Under the pieces are notes generated by a model, which was not told the DNA's origin, did not search any database, and worked only from the letters and a program-made list of their open reading frames with translations. 64,000 nt of DNA, taken from NCBI GenBank assembly GCA_965279095.1, contig CBDIHH010000006.1, positions 248,001-312,000 of the forward strand. Direction: 5' to 3'. How positions within the stretch are numbered: position 1 is the stretch's first letter; each line of letters begins with the position of its first letter. Below are positions 10,701-19,523 of this stretch, in pieces. The position numbers and the translations under genes are program-made. The DNA comes from CBDIHH01 sp965279095. GTDB lineage: Bacteria > Pseudomonadota > Alphaproteobacteria > Caulobacterales > Caulobacteraceae.

Positions 10701-12983
10701 ACCGTCAGCAACAACCTCATCACCGGCGCTTCGGTCGCTAAATACAGCACCGCCAGCTGGCACCGGGGGGTCTGGTCCGACGGGGGCACGGCCTCGCTGT
10801 CGATCACCGGCAACACCTTCGAGAATGTCCGCAGTGATGTGAACCTCGATGGCTACAACGATGCGGTCACCACCGTCTCCGGCAACAATTTCAACGCCAG
10901 CGGCACGGCCATCTCCATCGGAACGCCCACCGGTTCGGCCATTACCGGCATTCACGACAACGTCTTCAACGACGTCGACGCCGACATAAACCTGCAGAAC
11001 CTCGCCGCCGGCCAATCGTTCGACCTGACGGCGACCAACAATACCGGCGCCGGCGCCGGCGCCGCGGCGGTCATCACCGTCCTCGGCGGCCAAGGGGCGG
11101 ATGCCCTGGGCGGCAGCACGGGCGCCGACCAGATCTTCGGCAACAACGGCAACGACTCGCTCAGCGGCGGCGGCGGCAGTGACTATCTGGACGGCGTCAG
11201 CGGCGAAGACTCCATGAGCGGCGGCGGCGGCGACGACTTCTATATCGTCAACAGCCTGGGCGACTCGGTCACCGAGCAGTCGGGCGAGGGCGTCGACACG
11301 GTCCAATCGAACTTCGACTACACCCTGGGCGCCAACGTCGATAACCTGATCCTGGTCGGTCCGGCGGTGTCGGGGATTGGGAACACCCTCGACAACGTGA
11401 TCACCGGCAACGCCAACAACAACAACCTGATCGGCGGCGACGGCAATGACCGGCTGGATGGGGGCGCCGGCAATGACGCCATGATCGGCGGGACTGGCAA
11501 TGACACCTATGTCATCGACAGCCTCGGGGACTCCATCTCCGACACCTCGGGCATCGATACGGTCGAGACCAGCCTGAACAGCTACACGCTCGCCGCCAAC
11601 CTCGAGAACCTCAAGTTCATCGGGACCGGCGCCTTCGTCGGCACCGGTAACAGCAGCGACAACGAGATCACCGGCGGCGCGGGCAACGATACGCTCGACG
11701 GCAAGAAGGGCGCCGACCACGTTTCGGCCGGCGGCGGCGACGACAGCATCAAGGTCGACAACATCGGCGACACCGTCGACGGCGGCGACGGCACCGACTC
11801 GGTCAAATCGGACGTGAGCTTCGTGCTGGCGGCCGACGTCGAGAACCTGACCTTGAACGGCAACAAGGCCATCGACGGCACGGGCAACGCCCTGGCCAAC
11901 AAGCTGACCGGCAACAAGGCCGCCAACACCCTGATCGGCAACGCCGGCAATGACGTCATCGACGGCAAGGGCGGCGGCGACAACCTGCAGGGCGGCGCCG
12001 GCGACGACACCTTCACCGTCTATGCCGGGGACACCGTCTCGGGCGGCGACGACACAGATACCGTCAAGACGGCCCTGGCCACCTACGTCCTCGGCGCCGA
12101 CCTGGAGAACCTGACCTTCACGGGCGGGATGGTGACCTTCACCGGGACCGGCAACGCCTCCGCCAACACCATCACCGGCGGCAAGGGCAACGACATCATC
12201 GACGGCATGGGCGGCATCGACGTCCTTAAGGGTGGGGCCGGCAGCGACACCTACTATGTGGACAACACCGCCGACCAGGTGGTCGAGGCCAGCGGCGGCG
12301 GAAACGATACGGTCCACTCGACCGCGAACGTCTATGTCCTGTCGCAACAGATCGAGACCCTGATCTTCGACGGCGTCGGCAACTTCACCGGCACCGGCAA
12401 CAAGTCCGACAACACCATCACCGGCGGCGCGGGTAATGACATCCTCGACGGCAAGGAGGGGGCGGATCTGCTGCAGGGCGGGCTCGGCAACGACACCTAC
12501 TACTTCGACAACGCCGGCGACGTGGCCGACGAGTCGGGCGGCGGCGGCATGGACCTGGTCATCTCCAGCGTCACCGCCTCCCTCGGCCTGGGTCTCGAGA
12601 ACCTGACCCTGGCCGGGAGCAAGGACATCAATGGCACCGGCAACAGCCTCGACAACATCCTGATCGGCAACAGCGGCAAGAACGTCCTCAACGGCGGCGT
12701 GGGTCACGACACCCTCACCGGCAATGCTGGCAACGACACCTTCCTGTTCTCGATCGGCCAGGCGGATGAAGACCATGTCACCGACTTCACCGGGGCCGGG
12801 GGCGCCGCCGGCGATGTCCTGCAGTTCGTCGGCTACGGGGCCGGCACTCTGACCCACGTCTCTGGCAGCCACTACCAGGTAACGGCCGACGCGGCCCACG
12901 GCAGCGTCGTGGAAGACTTCTACCTCGACGGCGTCACCAACCTGGACGTCGGACCCGGCTCTAACGACTACCTGTTCGTCTGA
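7782..12983 (+). CDS. Duplicated beta-helix / RTX calcium-binding protein, T1SS cargo
   Basis: A 1733-residue protein without a signal peptide. Two right-handed beta-helix domains of the NosD/pectate-lyase type (YATIQAAIDAS, DGDTIFVMAGTY, NKAVTIQGAN) lie at about residues 10-290 and 850-1130. They are near-copies exactly 839 codons apart. Between them is another parallel-helix stretch (HIQTAIDAAGAGDAILVAPG). From about 1130 on come many RTX nonapeptides (GGAGNDTLDG and similar) alternating with LENLTFTGT-type spacers. The tail DTFLFSIGQADEDHVTDF leads to a terminal domain ending DYLFV, which should carry the uncleaved secretion signal. A role in binding or cleaving polysaccharide is likely from the fold but no catalytic set was identified. 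The ATG at 7782 follows a purine-rich ribosome site. Confidence 0.88.
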   Translation: MATLIVGMSGYATIQAAIDASTDGDIIAVDAGTYAENLSVNKAVTIQGANAGVAGSGSRGAETVIQGQATVTAAATIDGVKVLNTSANNVSFVGVNVQGDVDVTIANSVFYSTGPNGTNEDRAILLATAATGNVSITDNLFGGDSVDKYGTANWHRGVWSDGTTESLTITGNTFEHVRSDLNLDGYNDAVTTVSGNSFTASGTAISLGTPTGTTITGIHDNTFNDVDLDLNLQNLATGQTINLDATNNDGAGAGLAAVLTVTGSQAGDTLGGNTGADQLFGNGGNDSITGGAGDDYIDGGAGAADTAVYTGTLTAADFSFTGGAWHVAGGAEGNDTLTGIEVVTDGAGHTFRLVSTGAHIQTAIDAAGAGDAILVAPGTYTESGSDGVGHTVGLYINKSVSLYGYSSADGALVTDAQTAKDSGPTVIAGHQTGFGANHWIDAGGDNVLIQGLHLQAGPETNNKLLEIWGDNATVQHSFIDVNLGGVPSGYTFAAAVYINDNGTEASDDITAFTINNNILNEGIIVANGVGDGSAGVGAGLQIHDNVFEGHFDEVTGSGRYDTVVVNGQVNGVGWLLEPTQLPSISGNDFGDNSTPFILRGSEDDAGKIPTAAEVKDIVDNNGDENTQYAYVTTSGGDLRTADTGGTHKFVVTNTIDTLNLALDTTTYFDSGSTDQVFPEQRIYMQSGDTVHVQSGEAGPVNSQIMVDGLTVTASSHSSDLNLTLATEFADGSAIADGGVHDVTLGDYAAGLGADVDVTGNTLDNVIIGNSGANALVGAGGNDTFNGGGGNDDINGGFGKDTAVFSGPVTLTSNGVGGWTATSADGVDNLTSIEVIEDGTNHILLVGGGGYATIQAAIDASQDGDTIFVMAGTYIEDLQINKAVTIQGANVGISGSGSRGAETVIQGQATVTDSATLDGVKVLNTSSNAVSFTGVSVLGNVNATITNSVFFSTGPNGTNEDRAILLGSGATGNVTVSNNLITGASVAKYSTASWHRGVWSDGGTASLSITGNTFENVRSDVNLDGYNDAVTTVSGNNFNASGTAISIGTPTGSAITGIHDNVFNDVDADINLQNLAAGQSFDLTATNNTGAGAGAAAVITVLGGQGADALGGSTGADQIFGNNGNDSLSGGGGSDYLDGVSGEDSMSGGGGDDFYIVNSLGDSVTEQSGEGVDTVQSNFDYTLGANVDNLILVGPAVSGIGNTLDNVITGNANNNNLIGGDGNDRLDGGAGNDAMIGGTGNDTYVIDSLGDSISDTSGIDTVETSLNSYTLAANLENLKFIGTGAFVGTGNSSDNEITGGAGNDTLDGKKGADHVSAGGGDDSIKVDNIGDTVDGGDGTDSVKSDVSFVLAADVENLTLNGNKAIDGTGNALANKLTGNKAANTLIGNAGNDVIDGKGGGDNLQGGAGDDTFTVYAGDTVSGGDDTDTVKTALATYVLGADLENLTFTGGMVTFTGTGNASANTITGGKGNDIIDGMGGIDVLKGGAGSDTYYVDNTADQVVEASGGGNDTVHSTANVYVLSQQIETLIFDGVGNFTGTGNKSDNTITGGAGNDILDGKEGADLLQGGLGNDTYYFDNAGDVADESGGGGMDLVISSVTASLGLGLENLTLAGSKDINGTGNSLDNILIGNSGKNVLNGGVGHDTLTGNAGNDTFLFSIGQADEDHVTDFTGAGGAAGDVLQFVGYGAGTLTHVSGSHYQVTADAAHGSVVEDFYLDGVTNLDVGPGSNDYLFV
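7812..8660 (+). repeat. Beta-helix module, copy 1 of intragenic duplication
   Basis: Homologous to 10329-11177 at a constant offset of 2517 bp, checked at YATIQAAID (7812/10329) and GIHDN (8430/10947). No net indel occurs across about 850 bp, while codons have diverged. Confidence 0.85.
10329..11177 (+). repeat. Beta-helix module, copy 2 of intragenic duplication
   Basis: Partner of 7812-8660. It has the same domain order and length, with moderate nucleotide divergence that is largely at third positions plus some substitutions. Confidence 0.85.
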
Positions 12984-12992
12984 CGACGGCCT

Positions 12993-13069
12993 GGCCGGGC
13001 GCCCCCGCGGGCGTCCGGCCACCGCTGCCCCGTCTCAAGGCAAAGGCCCCGCCTCACAGCGGGGCCTTT
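12993..13069. terminator. Tandem hairpins between convergent genes
   Basis: The first stem covers 12993-13020 (ggccgggcgccc pairing with gggcgtccggcc, one mismatch). The second is a classic terminator: aaaggccccgc at 13042-13052 pairs with gcggggccttt at 13059-13069 around a 6-base loop. The A-rich left side and T-rich right side would let it work for both the gene ending at 12983 and the convergent gene ending at 13169. Confidence 0.75.
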
Positions 13070-13168
13070 GTCATGAGCGGATGGCGGGCGCCGAAGCCGC
13101 TGCGCCAGGGTGTTAAATCGCCCGGGGCTGATGGCCGGGGATGGCGAGCGGAAGGGGGCGGCGCGCCG

Positions 13169-15163
13169 CTACAGGATGAAGTCGCCGGCCAGAAGCGCCG
13201 CGGGCGCCTGCACGAAGATGGCGAAGTCGACCTTGGCGTCGCCGTTGGTGTCGGCCTGGACGAGCCAGCCGCCCGATTGCGCCGTCTGGATCAGCTCGCC
13301 CGCCAGGTGGGTGAAGGCCGACCCGCCAAGGACAAAGGCCTGGTCGCCGGTCAGGGTCGAGTCCGCATCGATCTTCGACAGATCGATCTGGTCGTGCTGC
13401 GCGGCGCTGAAATCGGTGATGATGTCGGCGGTGGCGAAGGTCTTGCCGGTGTCGCCCTTGGCGGCGAAGTAGAAGGTGTCGGCGTCGGCGCCGCCGGTCA
13501 TGGAGTCCTTGCCGGCGCCGCCGGTGAGGATATCCGTCCCGCCCCGCCCGATCAGGGTGTCGTCGCCCTTGCCGCCGTTCAGGCTATTGGCCCCGCCGTC
13601 TCCCGACAGGGTGTCGGCGAAATTCGAGCCGAGCAGGGACTCGATGCTGGTCAGCTTGTGCGAGCCCGACCCGCCCGTGGCCTGGAACCCGGTCAGGGCC
13701 AGGTCCACCGTCACCCCGGCCGCGGCGGTCAGGTAGGAGGCGGTGTCCTTGCCCGCCCCGCCGTCGATCTCGTGCGCGCCGAGGCCGGCCGCCAGGGTGT
13801 CGTCGAAGCCGGATCCGCGCAGGTTCTCCAGGTTCGAGAGCTGGTCGTTGCCGGCGCCCTTGGTGTTCTGGACGGTCGCCAGGGACAGGTCGACGACGAC
13901 CGCCTTGGTCGCGTCCGAATAGTCCGCCCAGTCGGTCCCGCCGCCGCCGTCGATGACGTCGTTGCCGGCCCCGCCGATCAGGGTGTCGTCGCCCGAACCG
14001 CCGGTCAGGGTGTCATTGCCGTTGCGGCCCCACAGGGTGACGCCGCTGTCGTCGCCGATCAGGGTGTCGGCGTATTTCGACCCCTCCACCCGATGGATGT
14101 TGAGATAGATGTCGCCCGCCGCGTCGCCGGTGTTCAGCCAGGGGCTGGCGAGATTCACAAGCACGGCGACCTTGGCGTCGGAATAGGAGGCGATGCTCGC
14201 CCCGAACCAGCCGTTGAGGATGTCGCCGCCGGCGCCGCCGATCAGGGTGCTGAGCCCGGAGCCGCCGACCAGGTTGTCGTCTCCCGCCCGGCCGTTCACC
14301 AGGTTCACCCCGTCGCCGATGGCGTAGATGGCGTCGGCGCCTGTGCCGCCGGTGATGATGTTGTTGGTGCTGACGCCGCGGACGGTGACGCCCCCGTCCT
14401 TGAGGGTCTGGGTCAGGGTGTCCGTGCCGGCGTTCCAGGACCAGGACTTGGTCTGGTTGGCCGCCATGGCCTTGGTCCCATAGACCGACTGCACCGCCTG
14501 CAGGTCCGCGGCCGCCAGGTGCGTCAGGGGGCTGGCGCCCGTCGACATGACCGAGAAGGCGGCGTTGTAGGCGACGTTCGGGTCCCACTGGTTGTGCTCG
14601 ACATAGATCCAGCCGGGCACGTTGTCGGTCCAGGCCTCGGTGGGATGCTTCAGGCCCAGGGCGTGGCCGATCTCGTGCAGCACCGTCTCGTAGGCGAACA
14701 GGCCGCCGGTCGCATAGGCGGTGTTCATGAGGATGTTGCCGGGGCCGTCCAGGTCGGCGCCGAAACGGCCGGTGTTGCTGCCGAAGGTGCTGTAGTTCCA
14801 GTTGCCCCAGGGATAGAAGGCCATGCCCCCGGCCCCGCTGGCATAGTAGTCGGTAGAGAAGTCATAGGCCGCGAAATTTATGTCGCCCTGCCCGGGCTCG
14901 ACCTCCAGGAAGGTGATGCCGCTGCCCCCGCCGACCACAGTGGAGGCGCTGCTCCACTCAGCGAGCGCCTGCTGGGCCTGCGCCTTCTGGGCGGCCGTAT
15001 AGGGGGTGAAGGTGGCGTAGGCCGACGGCGACAGATTGTAGGCGTCGGACGGCGGCGCCGTGGCGGCGAAGGAATAGGTGATGAACACCGGATTGTTGGT
15101 GACTTCCGGACCGCCCCAATAGGAACCGCTGAGCAGGGTGGTGTAGTCGGTCGCGAAGGGCAT
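13169..15163 (-). CDS. Serralysin-like M10 zinc metalloprotease with RTX repeats
   Basis: Extracellular zinc endopeptidase, 664 residues from the ATG at 15163. The metzincin motif HEIGHALGLKHP has its zinc ligands at about H163, H167 and H173 with E164 as catalytic base. The Met-turn follows in SVMSTG. RTX nonapeptides occupy roughly residues 270-570 (GGSGDDTLIGGAGNDVIDGG). The C-terminal secretion domain (DQIDLSKIDADS ... AKVDFAIFVQAP ... LAGDFIL) is the M10 C-terminal type, also found here on the genes at 33117 and 35442. The reading frame extends to a GTG at 15193, but GGAG lies about ten bases before the ATG at 15163, so I prefer that start. The gene is divergent from the RTX gene at 15516. 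Confidence 0.92.
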   Translation of the reverse strand: MPFATDYTTLLSGSYWGGPEVTNNPVFITYSFAATAPPSDAYNLSPSAYATFTPYTAAQKAQAQQALAEWSSASTVVGGGSGITFLEVEPGQGDINFAAYDFSTDYYASGAGGMAFYPWGNWNYSTFGSNTGRFGADLDGPGNILMNTAYATGGLFAYETVLHEIGHALGLKHPTEAWTDNVPGWIYVEHNQWDPNVAYNAAFSVMSTGASPLTHLAAADLQAVQSVYGTKAMAANQTKSWSWNAGTDTLTQTLKDGGVTVRGVSTNNIITGGTGADAIYAIGDGVNLVNGRAGDDNLVGGSGLSTLIGGAGGDILNGWFGASIASYSDAKVAVLVNLASPWLNTGDAAGDIYLNIHRVEGSKYADTLIGDDSGVTLWGRNGNDTLTGGSGDDTLIGGAGNDVIDGGGGTDWADYSDATKAVVVDLSLATVQNTKGAGNDQLSNLENLRGSGFDDTLAAGLGAHEIDGGAGKDTASYLTAAAGVTVDLALTGFQATGGSGSHKLTSIESLLGSNFADTLSGDGGANSLNGGKGDDTLIGRGGTDILTGGAGKDSMTGGADADTFYFAAKGDTGKTFATADIITDFSAAQHDQIDLSKIDADSTLTGDQAFVLGGSAFTHLAGELIQTAQSGGWLVQADTNGDAKVDFAIFVQAPAALLAGDFIL

Positions 15164-15515
15164 TCCATCTTCTCCGGCAGAGGCCTGGAGCACGCCAGGC
15201 TCAGATCCTGATGTAATTAACCCATGTTAACCGCAAAGGCGCGGCTGGTCTACCGGCAAGTTATGACAAGTCTAGGCAGGAATAGTGCCTCGTCCTGTGA
15301 CCGCCGGCGCAAGGCGCGGCAAGCTCTGCAATTACGCACGCCCCCGGGACCGATCGCGCCGCCAGACTTAATTTTCGCCCGCGGCGAGCGTGACATGGGC
15401 GGCCCACTCGCCCGGGCCGTGCGCGACCTATCCCTGCGCAGGCAATGCTCTAGGAAGGGTGTAACCGTTTGCAAAATAGCCCGGCTTCAACCCGGGACCT
15501 TCAGGGAGGCGACAC
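15164..15515. promoter_or_regulatory. 352-base divergent promoter region (protease / RTX array gene)
   Basis: No gene is recognised. The region must contain promoters for the metalloprotease (leftward) and for the RTX gene at 15516 (rightward). It is AT-rich near 15205-15235, and a TTGCAAAATA word lies near 15470. GGGAGG (about 15505) is a good ribosome site for the ATG at 15516. Confidence 0.35.
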
Positions 15516-18500
15516 ATGTCCACGATCAATGGCACGACGGAAGACGACGTCCTGGTCGATACCGTCGCGAACGACCAGATCAACGGCCTGGAGGGCAATG
15601 ATCAGATCACTGTCAGTCGGGGCAACGACGTCGTCAGCGCCGGGGCCGGAACCGACACCCTGATTGTCGACTACAGCCTCTCGACCCGCAACCAGTCCCT
15701 CGGCGTCGGCGGCTCGGGCCTGGGTGGCTTTGGCGGCACGCTCAGCGACGGCGTCGCGGACGGAAACGGTTGGTACGTCAGCTTCGACAGCGTCGAGAAC
15801 TTCGACCTGACCACCGGCTCGGGGAACGATTACATCGACCTGCACGCGGTCAACAGCGGCGTGAAGCTCAACACCGGCGGCGGCGACGACTTCGTCATCA
15901 CCGGCCAGGGCGCCGACATCATCGACCTGGGCGGCGGCGTCAACGGCTGGTCGGCCGACCGCTCCAACGCCGTCACCGCCATCGGCATCAATTTCCAGAC
16001 CGGCGTCTACAGCGGCCCCGGCTCGGCGACGGGGTTCAGCTACACCTCGACCTTCTCGACCGGCTCGGGCAACGACACCATCGTCTCCAGCACGGGCGCC
16101 TATAGCGAGACCTTCAACGCAGGCGGCGGCGACGACAGCATCAAGATCTTCCGCGGCAATGACGTGGTCAACGGCGGCTCCGGGACCGATACCCTGATCG
16201 TTGACTACAGCCTGTCCAACCGCAACCAGTCCCTGGGGGTCGGCGGCTCGGGCCTCGGCGGCTTTGGCGGCACGCTCAGCGACGGCGCCGCCGACGGCGC
16301 CGGCTGGTATATGAGCTTCGACAGCATCGAGCAGTTCGACCTGACCACCGGCTCTGGCCACGATTTCATCGACCTGCACGCGGTCAACAGCGGCGTGAAG
16401 CTCACCACCGGCGGCGGGGACGACTTCGTCATCACCGGCCAGGGCGCCGACATCATCGACCTGGGGAGCGGGGTCAACGGCTGGTCGGCGGACCGCTCCA
16501 ACGTGGCCACCGCCATCGGCATCAATTTCCAGACCGGCGTCTACAGCGGCCCGGGCTCGGCGACGGGGTTCAGCTATACCTCGACCTTCACGACCGGCTC
16601 GGGCAACGACACCGTCGTCTCCAGCACCGGAGCCTATAGCGAGACCTTCAATACCAACGGCGGCGACGACAGCATCAAGATCTTCCGCGGCAATGACGTG
16701 GTCAACGCGGGTTCCGGAACCGATACCCTCATCGTCGACTACAGCCTGTCCAACCGCAACCAGTCCCTGGGCGTCGGCGGCTCGGGCCTGGGCGGCTTCG
16801 GCGGCACGCTCAGCGACGGCGCCGCCGACGGAACCGGCTGGTACCTCAGCTTCGACAGTATCGAAAAGTTCGACCTGACCACCGGCTCGGGTAACGACTA
16901 CATCGACCTGCACGCGGTCAACAGCGGCGTGAAGCTCAACACCGGCGGCGGCGACGACTTCGTCATCACCGGCCAGGGCGCCGACATCATCGACCTGGGC
17001 AGCGGGATCAACGGCTGGTCGGCGGACCGCTCCAATTTGGCCACCGCCATCGGCATCAATTTCCAGACGGGAATCTACAGCGGCCCGGGCTCGGCGACGG
17101 GGTTCAGCTACACCTCCACCTTCTCGACGGGGTCCGGCGGCGACACCATCGTCTCCAGCACCGGCGCCTATGGCGAGACCTTCAATGCGAACGGCGGCGA
17201 CGACAGCATCAAGATCTTCCGCGGCAACGACGTGGTCAACGCGGGCTTGGGAACTGACACCCTGATCGTTGACTACAGCCTGTCCAACCGCAACCAGTCC
17301 CTGGGCGTGGGCGGATCGGGCCTCGGCGGCTTCGGCGGGACGCTCAGCGACGGCGCCGCCGACGGGAACGGCTGGTATCTGAGCTTCGACAGTGTGGAAA
17401 AGTTCGACCTGACCACAGGCTCGGGCGATGATTCCATCGACCTGCACGCGGTCAACAGCGGCGTGAAGCTCAGCACCGGGGGCGGCAACGACTTCGTCAC
17501 CACCGGCCAGGGCGCCGACATCATCGACCTGGGCGGGGGCGTCAACGGCTGGTCGGCCGACCGCTCCACCGTGGCCACCGCCATCAGCATCAACTTCGCC
17601 ACCGGCGCCTATAGCGGCCCGGGATCGGCGGTGGGCTTCAGCTACACCTCCACCTTCAGCACCGGCGCGGGCAATGACACCATCGTGTCCAGCACCGGCG
17701 CCTACAGCGAAACCTTCAACGCGGGCGGCGGCGACGACAGCGTCAAGATCTTCCGCGGCAACGATGTGGTCAATGCGGGCTCCGGGATCGACACCCTGAT
17801 CGTCGACTACAGCCTGTCGACCCGCAACCAGTCCCTGGGCGTCGGCGGCTCGGGCCTTGGCGGCTTCGGCGGCGTGCTGAGTGACGGCGCCGCCGACGGG
17901 AACGGCTGGTATCTCAGCTTCGACAGCATCGAAAAATTCGACCTGACCACCGGCTCGGGCGACGACTCCATCAGCCTCAGCAATGTCGGCTCCGGGCTGA
18001 AGATCACCACCGGGGCCGGCTCCGATACGGTGACCGGCGGCGCCGGCGCCGACCTGCTCGACGGCGGCTCCGGGGACGATAACCTCAACGGCGGCGGCGG
18101 CGTGGACACCGCCAGCTACAAGTCCTCTGCCTTCGGCGTGACGGTGAGCCTGGCCTTGCAGGGCGCCGCCCAGAACACGATCGGGGCCGGATCGGACACC
18201 CTGTCGAATTTCGAGAACCTGATGGGGTCGGACCAGGCCGACACCCTGATCGGCGACGGCCTCAACAACGTCCTGGACGGCCAGGGGGGCGACGACGTGC
18301 TCATCGGCGCCGCGGGGATCGACACCCTGCTGGGCGGCGCAGGTCTCGACACGGCCGACTACCACGCCTCGGCCACGGCCGTGACCGTCAATCTCGGCTC
18401 GGTGAAAAACGGCTTCACGGTCGGCGCGGGCGGCGACGCCCAGGGCGACCTGCTGCAGGGCGTCGAGGCGGTGGCCGGCTCCGACCTGGGCGACAAGCTC

Positions 18501-19523
18501 ACGGGCGACACCGGGGCCAACGTCCTGACCGGCAACCTCGGCGACGACAACCTCGTGGGCGGCGCCGGCGACGACCAGCTGTTCGGCAACGGGGGCAAGG
18601 ACAAGCTGGACGGCGGCCAGGGGGTCGATGCGATGACGGGCGGCGTCGGCGACGACTCCTATACCGTGGACAACACCGCAGACACGGTGATCGAGGGGCT
18701 CGGCGAGGGCAATGACAAGGTCAGCGCCTCGGCGACCTTCACCCTGGGCGACAACATCGAGAGCCTGACCCTGACGGGATCGTCAAACATCGACGGGACC
18801 GGCAACGATCTGGTCAACAAGATCACCGGCAATGCCGGGAACAACACCCTCCATGGCCAGGGCGGCAACGACAAGATCGATGGCGGCCTGGGCGCGGACC
18901 ACATGTACGGCGGCGCGGGGGACGACAGCTTCACCGTCGACAACCTGGGCGACCGGGTGACGGAATTGGCGGGGGAGGGGACCAACGACAAGGTGTCCGC
19001 CTCCGTGAGCTTCACCCTCGAGGACAATGTCGAGCACCTCACCCTTACCGGGACGAGCGCTATCGACGCCACGGGCAACGGCCTGGGCAACAAGCTGACG
19101 GGCAATGCCGCGGCCAACGTCCTGACCGGCCTCGCCGGCGCCGACACCCTGTCGGCTGGCCTGGGCGACGACACCCTCATCGGCGGAACCGGCAAGGACA
19201 AGCTGACCGGCGGGGGCGGCGCGGACACCTTCGTGTTCGGCCCGGCCATCGCGGTCGACGCGGACTCGATCTCCGACTTCGAGCACGGGATCGACCACCT
19301 GGCCTTCAAGGGCAGCGACTACGGCCTGGCGGCGGGCGCCCTTGACGGGGATCACCTCGTACTTGGGGCCGCGGCCATCCACGCCCACAGCGAGTTCGTC
19401 TATGACGCGACCAAGAAGGTCCTGCTGTGGGACGCCGACGGGGTGGGCGGTGCGGCGGCCGTCGCCGTGGCCACCTTCGCCACGGCGGTGACAGTCACGG
19501 CGTCTGATTTCGTGATCCTGTAG
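15516..19523 (+). CDS. RTX protein with five-unit 178-residue tandem array, T1SS cargo
   Basis: A 1335-residue protein without a signal peptide. Residues about 36-820 are a tandem array of a 178-residue unit: GNDVVNAGSGTDTLIVDYSL, then NQSLGVGGSGLGGFGG, FDLTTGSGNDYIDLHAVN, ADIIDLG.G.NGWSADRS and SYTSTFSTGSGNDTIVSS. The array has four complete copies and a partial fifth. I do not recognise the unit as a named domain. Standard RTX nonapeptides and YTVDN-type spacers follow to about residue 1220. The C-terminal domain (DTFVFGP, HLAFKGSDYGLAAG, LLWDADGVGG, ending ASDFVIL) is shared with the genes at 19823, 24094 and 40077. The function beyond calcium-dependent secretion is unknown; a surface-layer, adhesion or matrix role is inference. 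Confidence 0.88.
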   Translation: MSTINGTTEDDVLVDTVANDQINGLEGNDQITVSRGNDVVSAGAGTDTLIVDYSLSTRNQSLGVGGSGLGGFGGTLSDGVADGNGWYVSFDSVENFDLTTGSGNDYIDLHAVNSGVKLNTGGGDDFVITGQGADIIDLGGGVNGWSADRSNAVTAIGINFQTGVYSGPGSATGFSYTSTFSTGSGNDTIVSSTGAYSETFNAGGGDDSIKIFRGNDVVNGGSGTDTLIVDYSLSNRNQSLGVGGSGLGGFGGTLSDGAADGAGWYMSFDSIEQFDLTTGSGHDFIDLHAVNSGVKLTTGGGDDFVITGQGADIIDLGSGVNGWSADRSNVATAIGINFQTGVYSGPGSATGFSYTSTFTTGSGNDTVVSSTGAYSETFNTNGGDDSIKIFRGNDVVNAGSGTDTLIVDYSLSNRNQSLGVGGSGLGGFGGTLSDGAADGTGWYLSFDSIEKFDLTTGSGNDYIDLHAVNSGVKLNTGGGDDFVITGQGADIIDLGSGINGWSADRSNLATAIGINFQTGIYSGPGSATGFSYTSTFSTGSGGDTIVSSTGAYGETFNANGGDDSIKIFRGNDVVNAGLGTDTLIVDYSLSNRNQSLGVGGSGLGGFGGTLSDGAADGNGWYLSFDSVEKFDLTTGSGDDSIDLHAVNSGVKLSTGGGNDFVTTGQGADIIDLGGGVNGWSADRSTVATAISINFATGAYSGPGSAVGFSYTSTFSTGAGNDTIVSSTGAYSETFNAGGGDDSVKIFRGNDVVNAGSGIDTLIVDYSLSTRNQSLGVGGSGLGGFGGVLSDGAADGNGWYLSFDSIEKFDLTTGSGDDSISLSNVGSGLKITTGAGSDTVTGGAGADLLDGGSGDDNLNGGGGVDTASYKSSAFGVTVSLALQGAAQNTIGAGSDTLSNFENLMGSDQADTLIGDGLNNVLDGQGGDDVLIGAAGIDTLLGGAGLDTADYHASATAVTVNLGSVKNGFTVGAGGDAQGDLLQGVEAVAGSDLGDKLTGDTGANVLTGNLGDDNLVGGAGDDQLFGNGGKDKLDGGQGVDAMTGGVGDDSYTVDNTADTVIEGLGEGNDKVSASATFTLGDNIESLTLTGSSNIDGTGNDLVNKITGNAGNNTLHGQGGNDKIDGGLGADHMYGGAGDDSFTVDNLGDRVTELAGEGTNDKVSASVSFTLEDNVEHLTLTGTSAIDATGNGLGNKLTGNAAANVLTGLAGADTLSAGLGDDTLIGGTGKDKLTGGGGADTFVFGPAIAVDADSISDFEHGIDHLAFKGSDYGLAAGALDGDHLVLGAAAIHAHSEFVYDATKKVLLWDADGVGGAAAVAVATFATAVTVTASDFVIL
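15621..17971 (+). repeat. Exact 534-bp tandem repeat array (4 full + 1 partial unit)
   Basis: The codons for DTLIVDYSL begin at 15654, 16188, 16722, 17256 and 17790, so four successive spacings are exactly 534 bp. The fifth unit stops after FDLTTGSGDDSI and passes into ordinary RTX sequence. Units differ by scattered, mostly third-position changes and a few substitutions. Confidence 0.92.

Noticed and set aside
9450..13022. Long antisense open frame over the beta-helix/RTX gene; similar ones at 15501-18365, 19577-23482 and 35436-38153
   Set aside because: RTX codon composition suppresses stops on the opposite strand. All have the same low-complexity character, follow sense repeat periodicity and carry no recognisable motif.
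15621..17971. Periodic array considered as a CRISPR or non-coding satellite
   Set aside because: The period of 534 bp is a multiple of three, the frame is open throughout and changes are mainly third-position, so it is a coding repeat.
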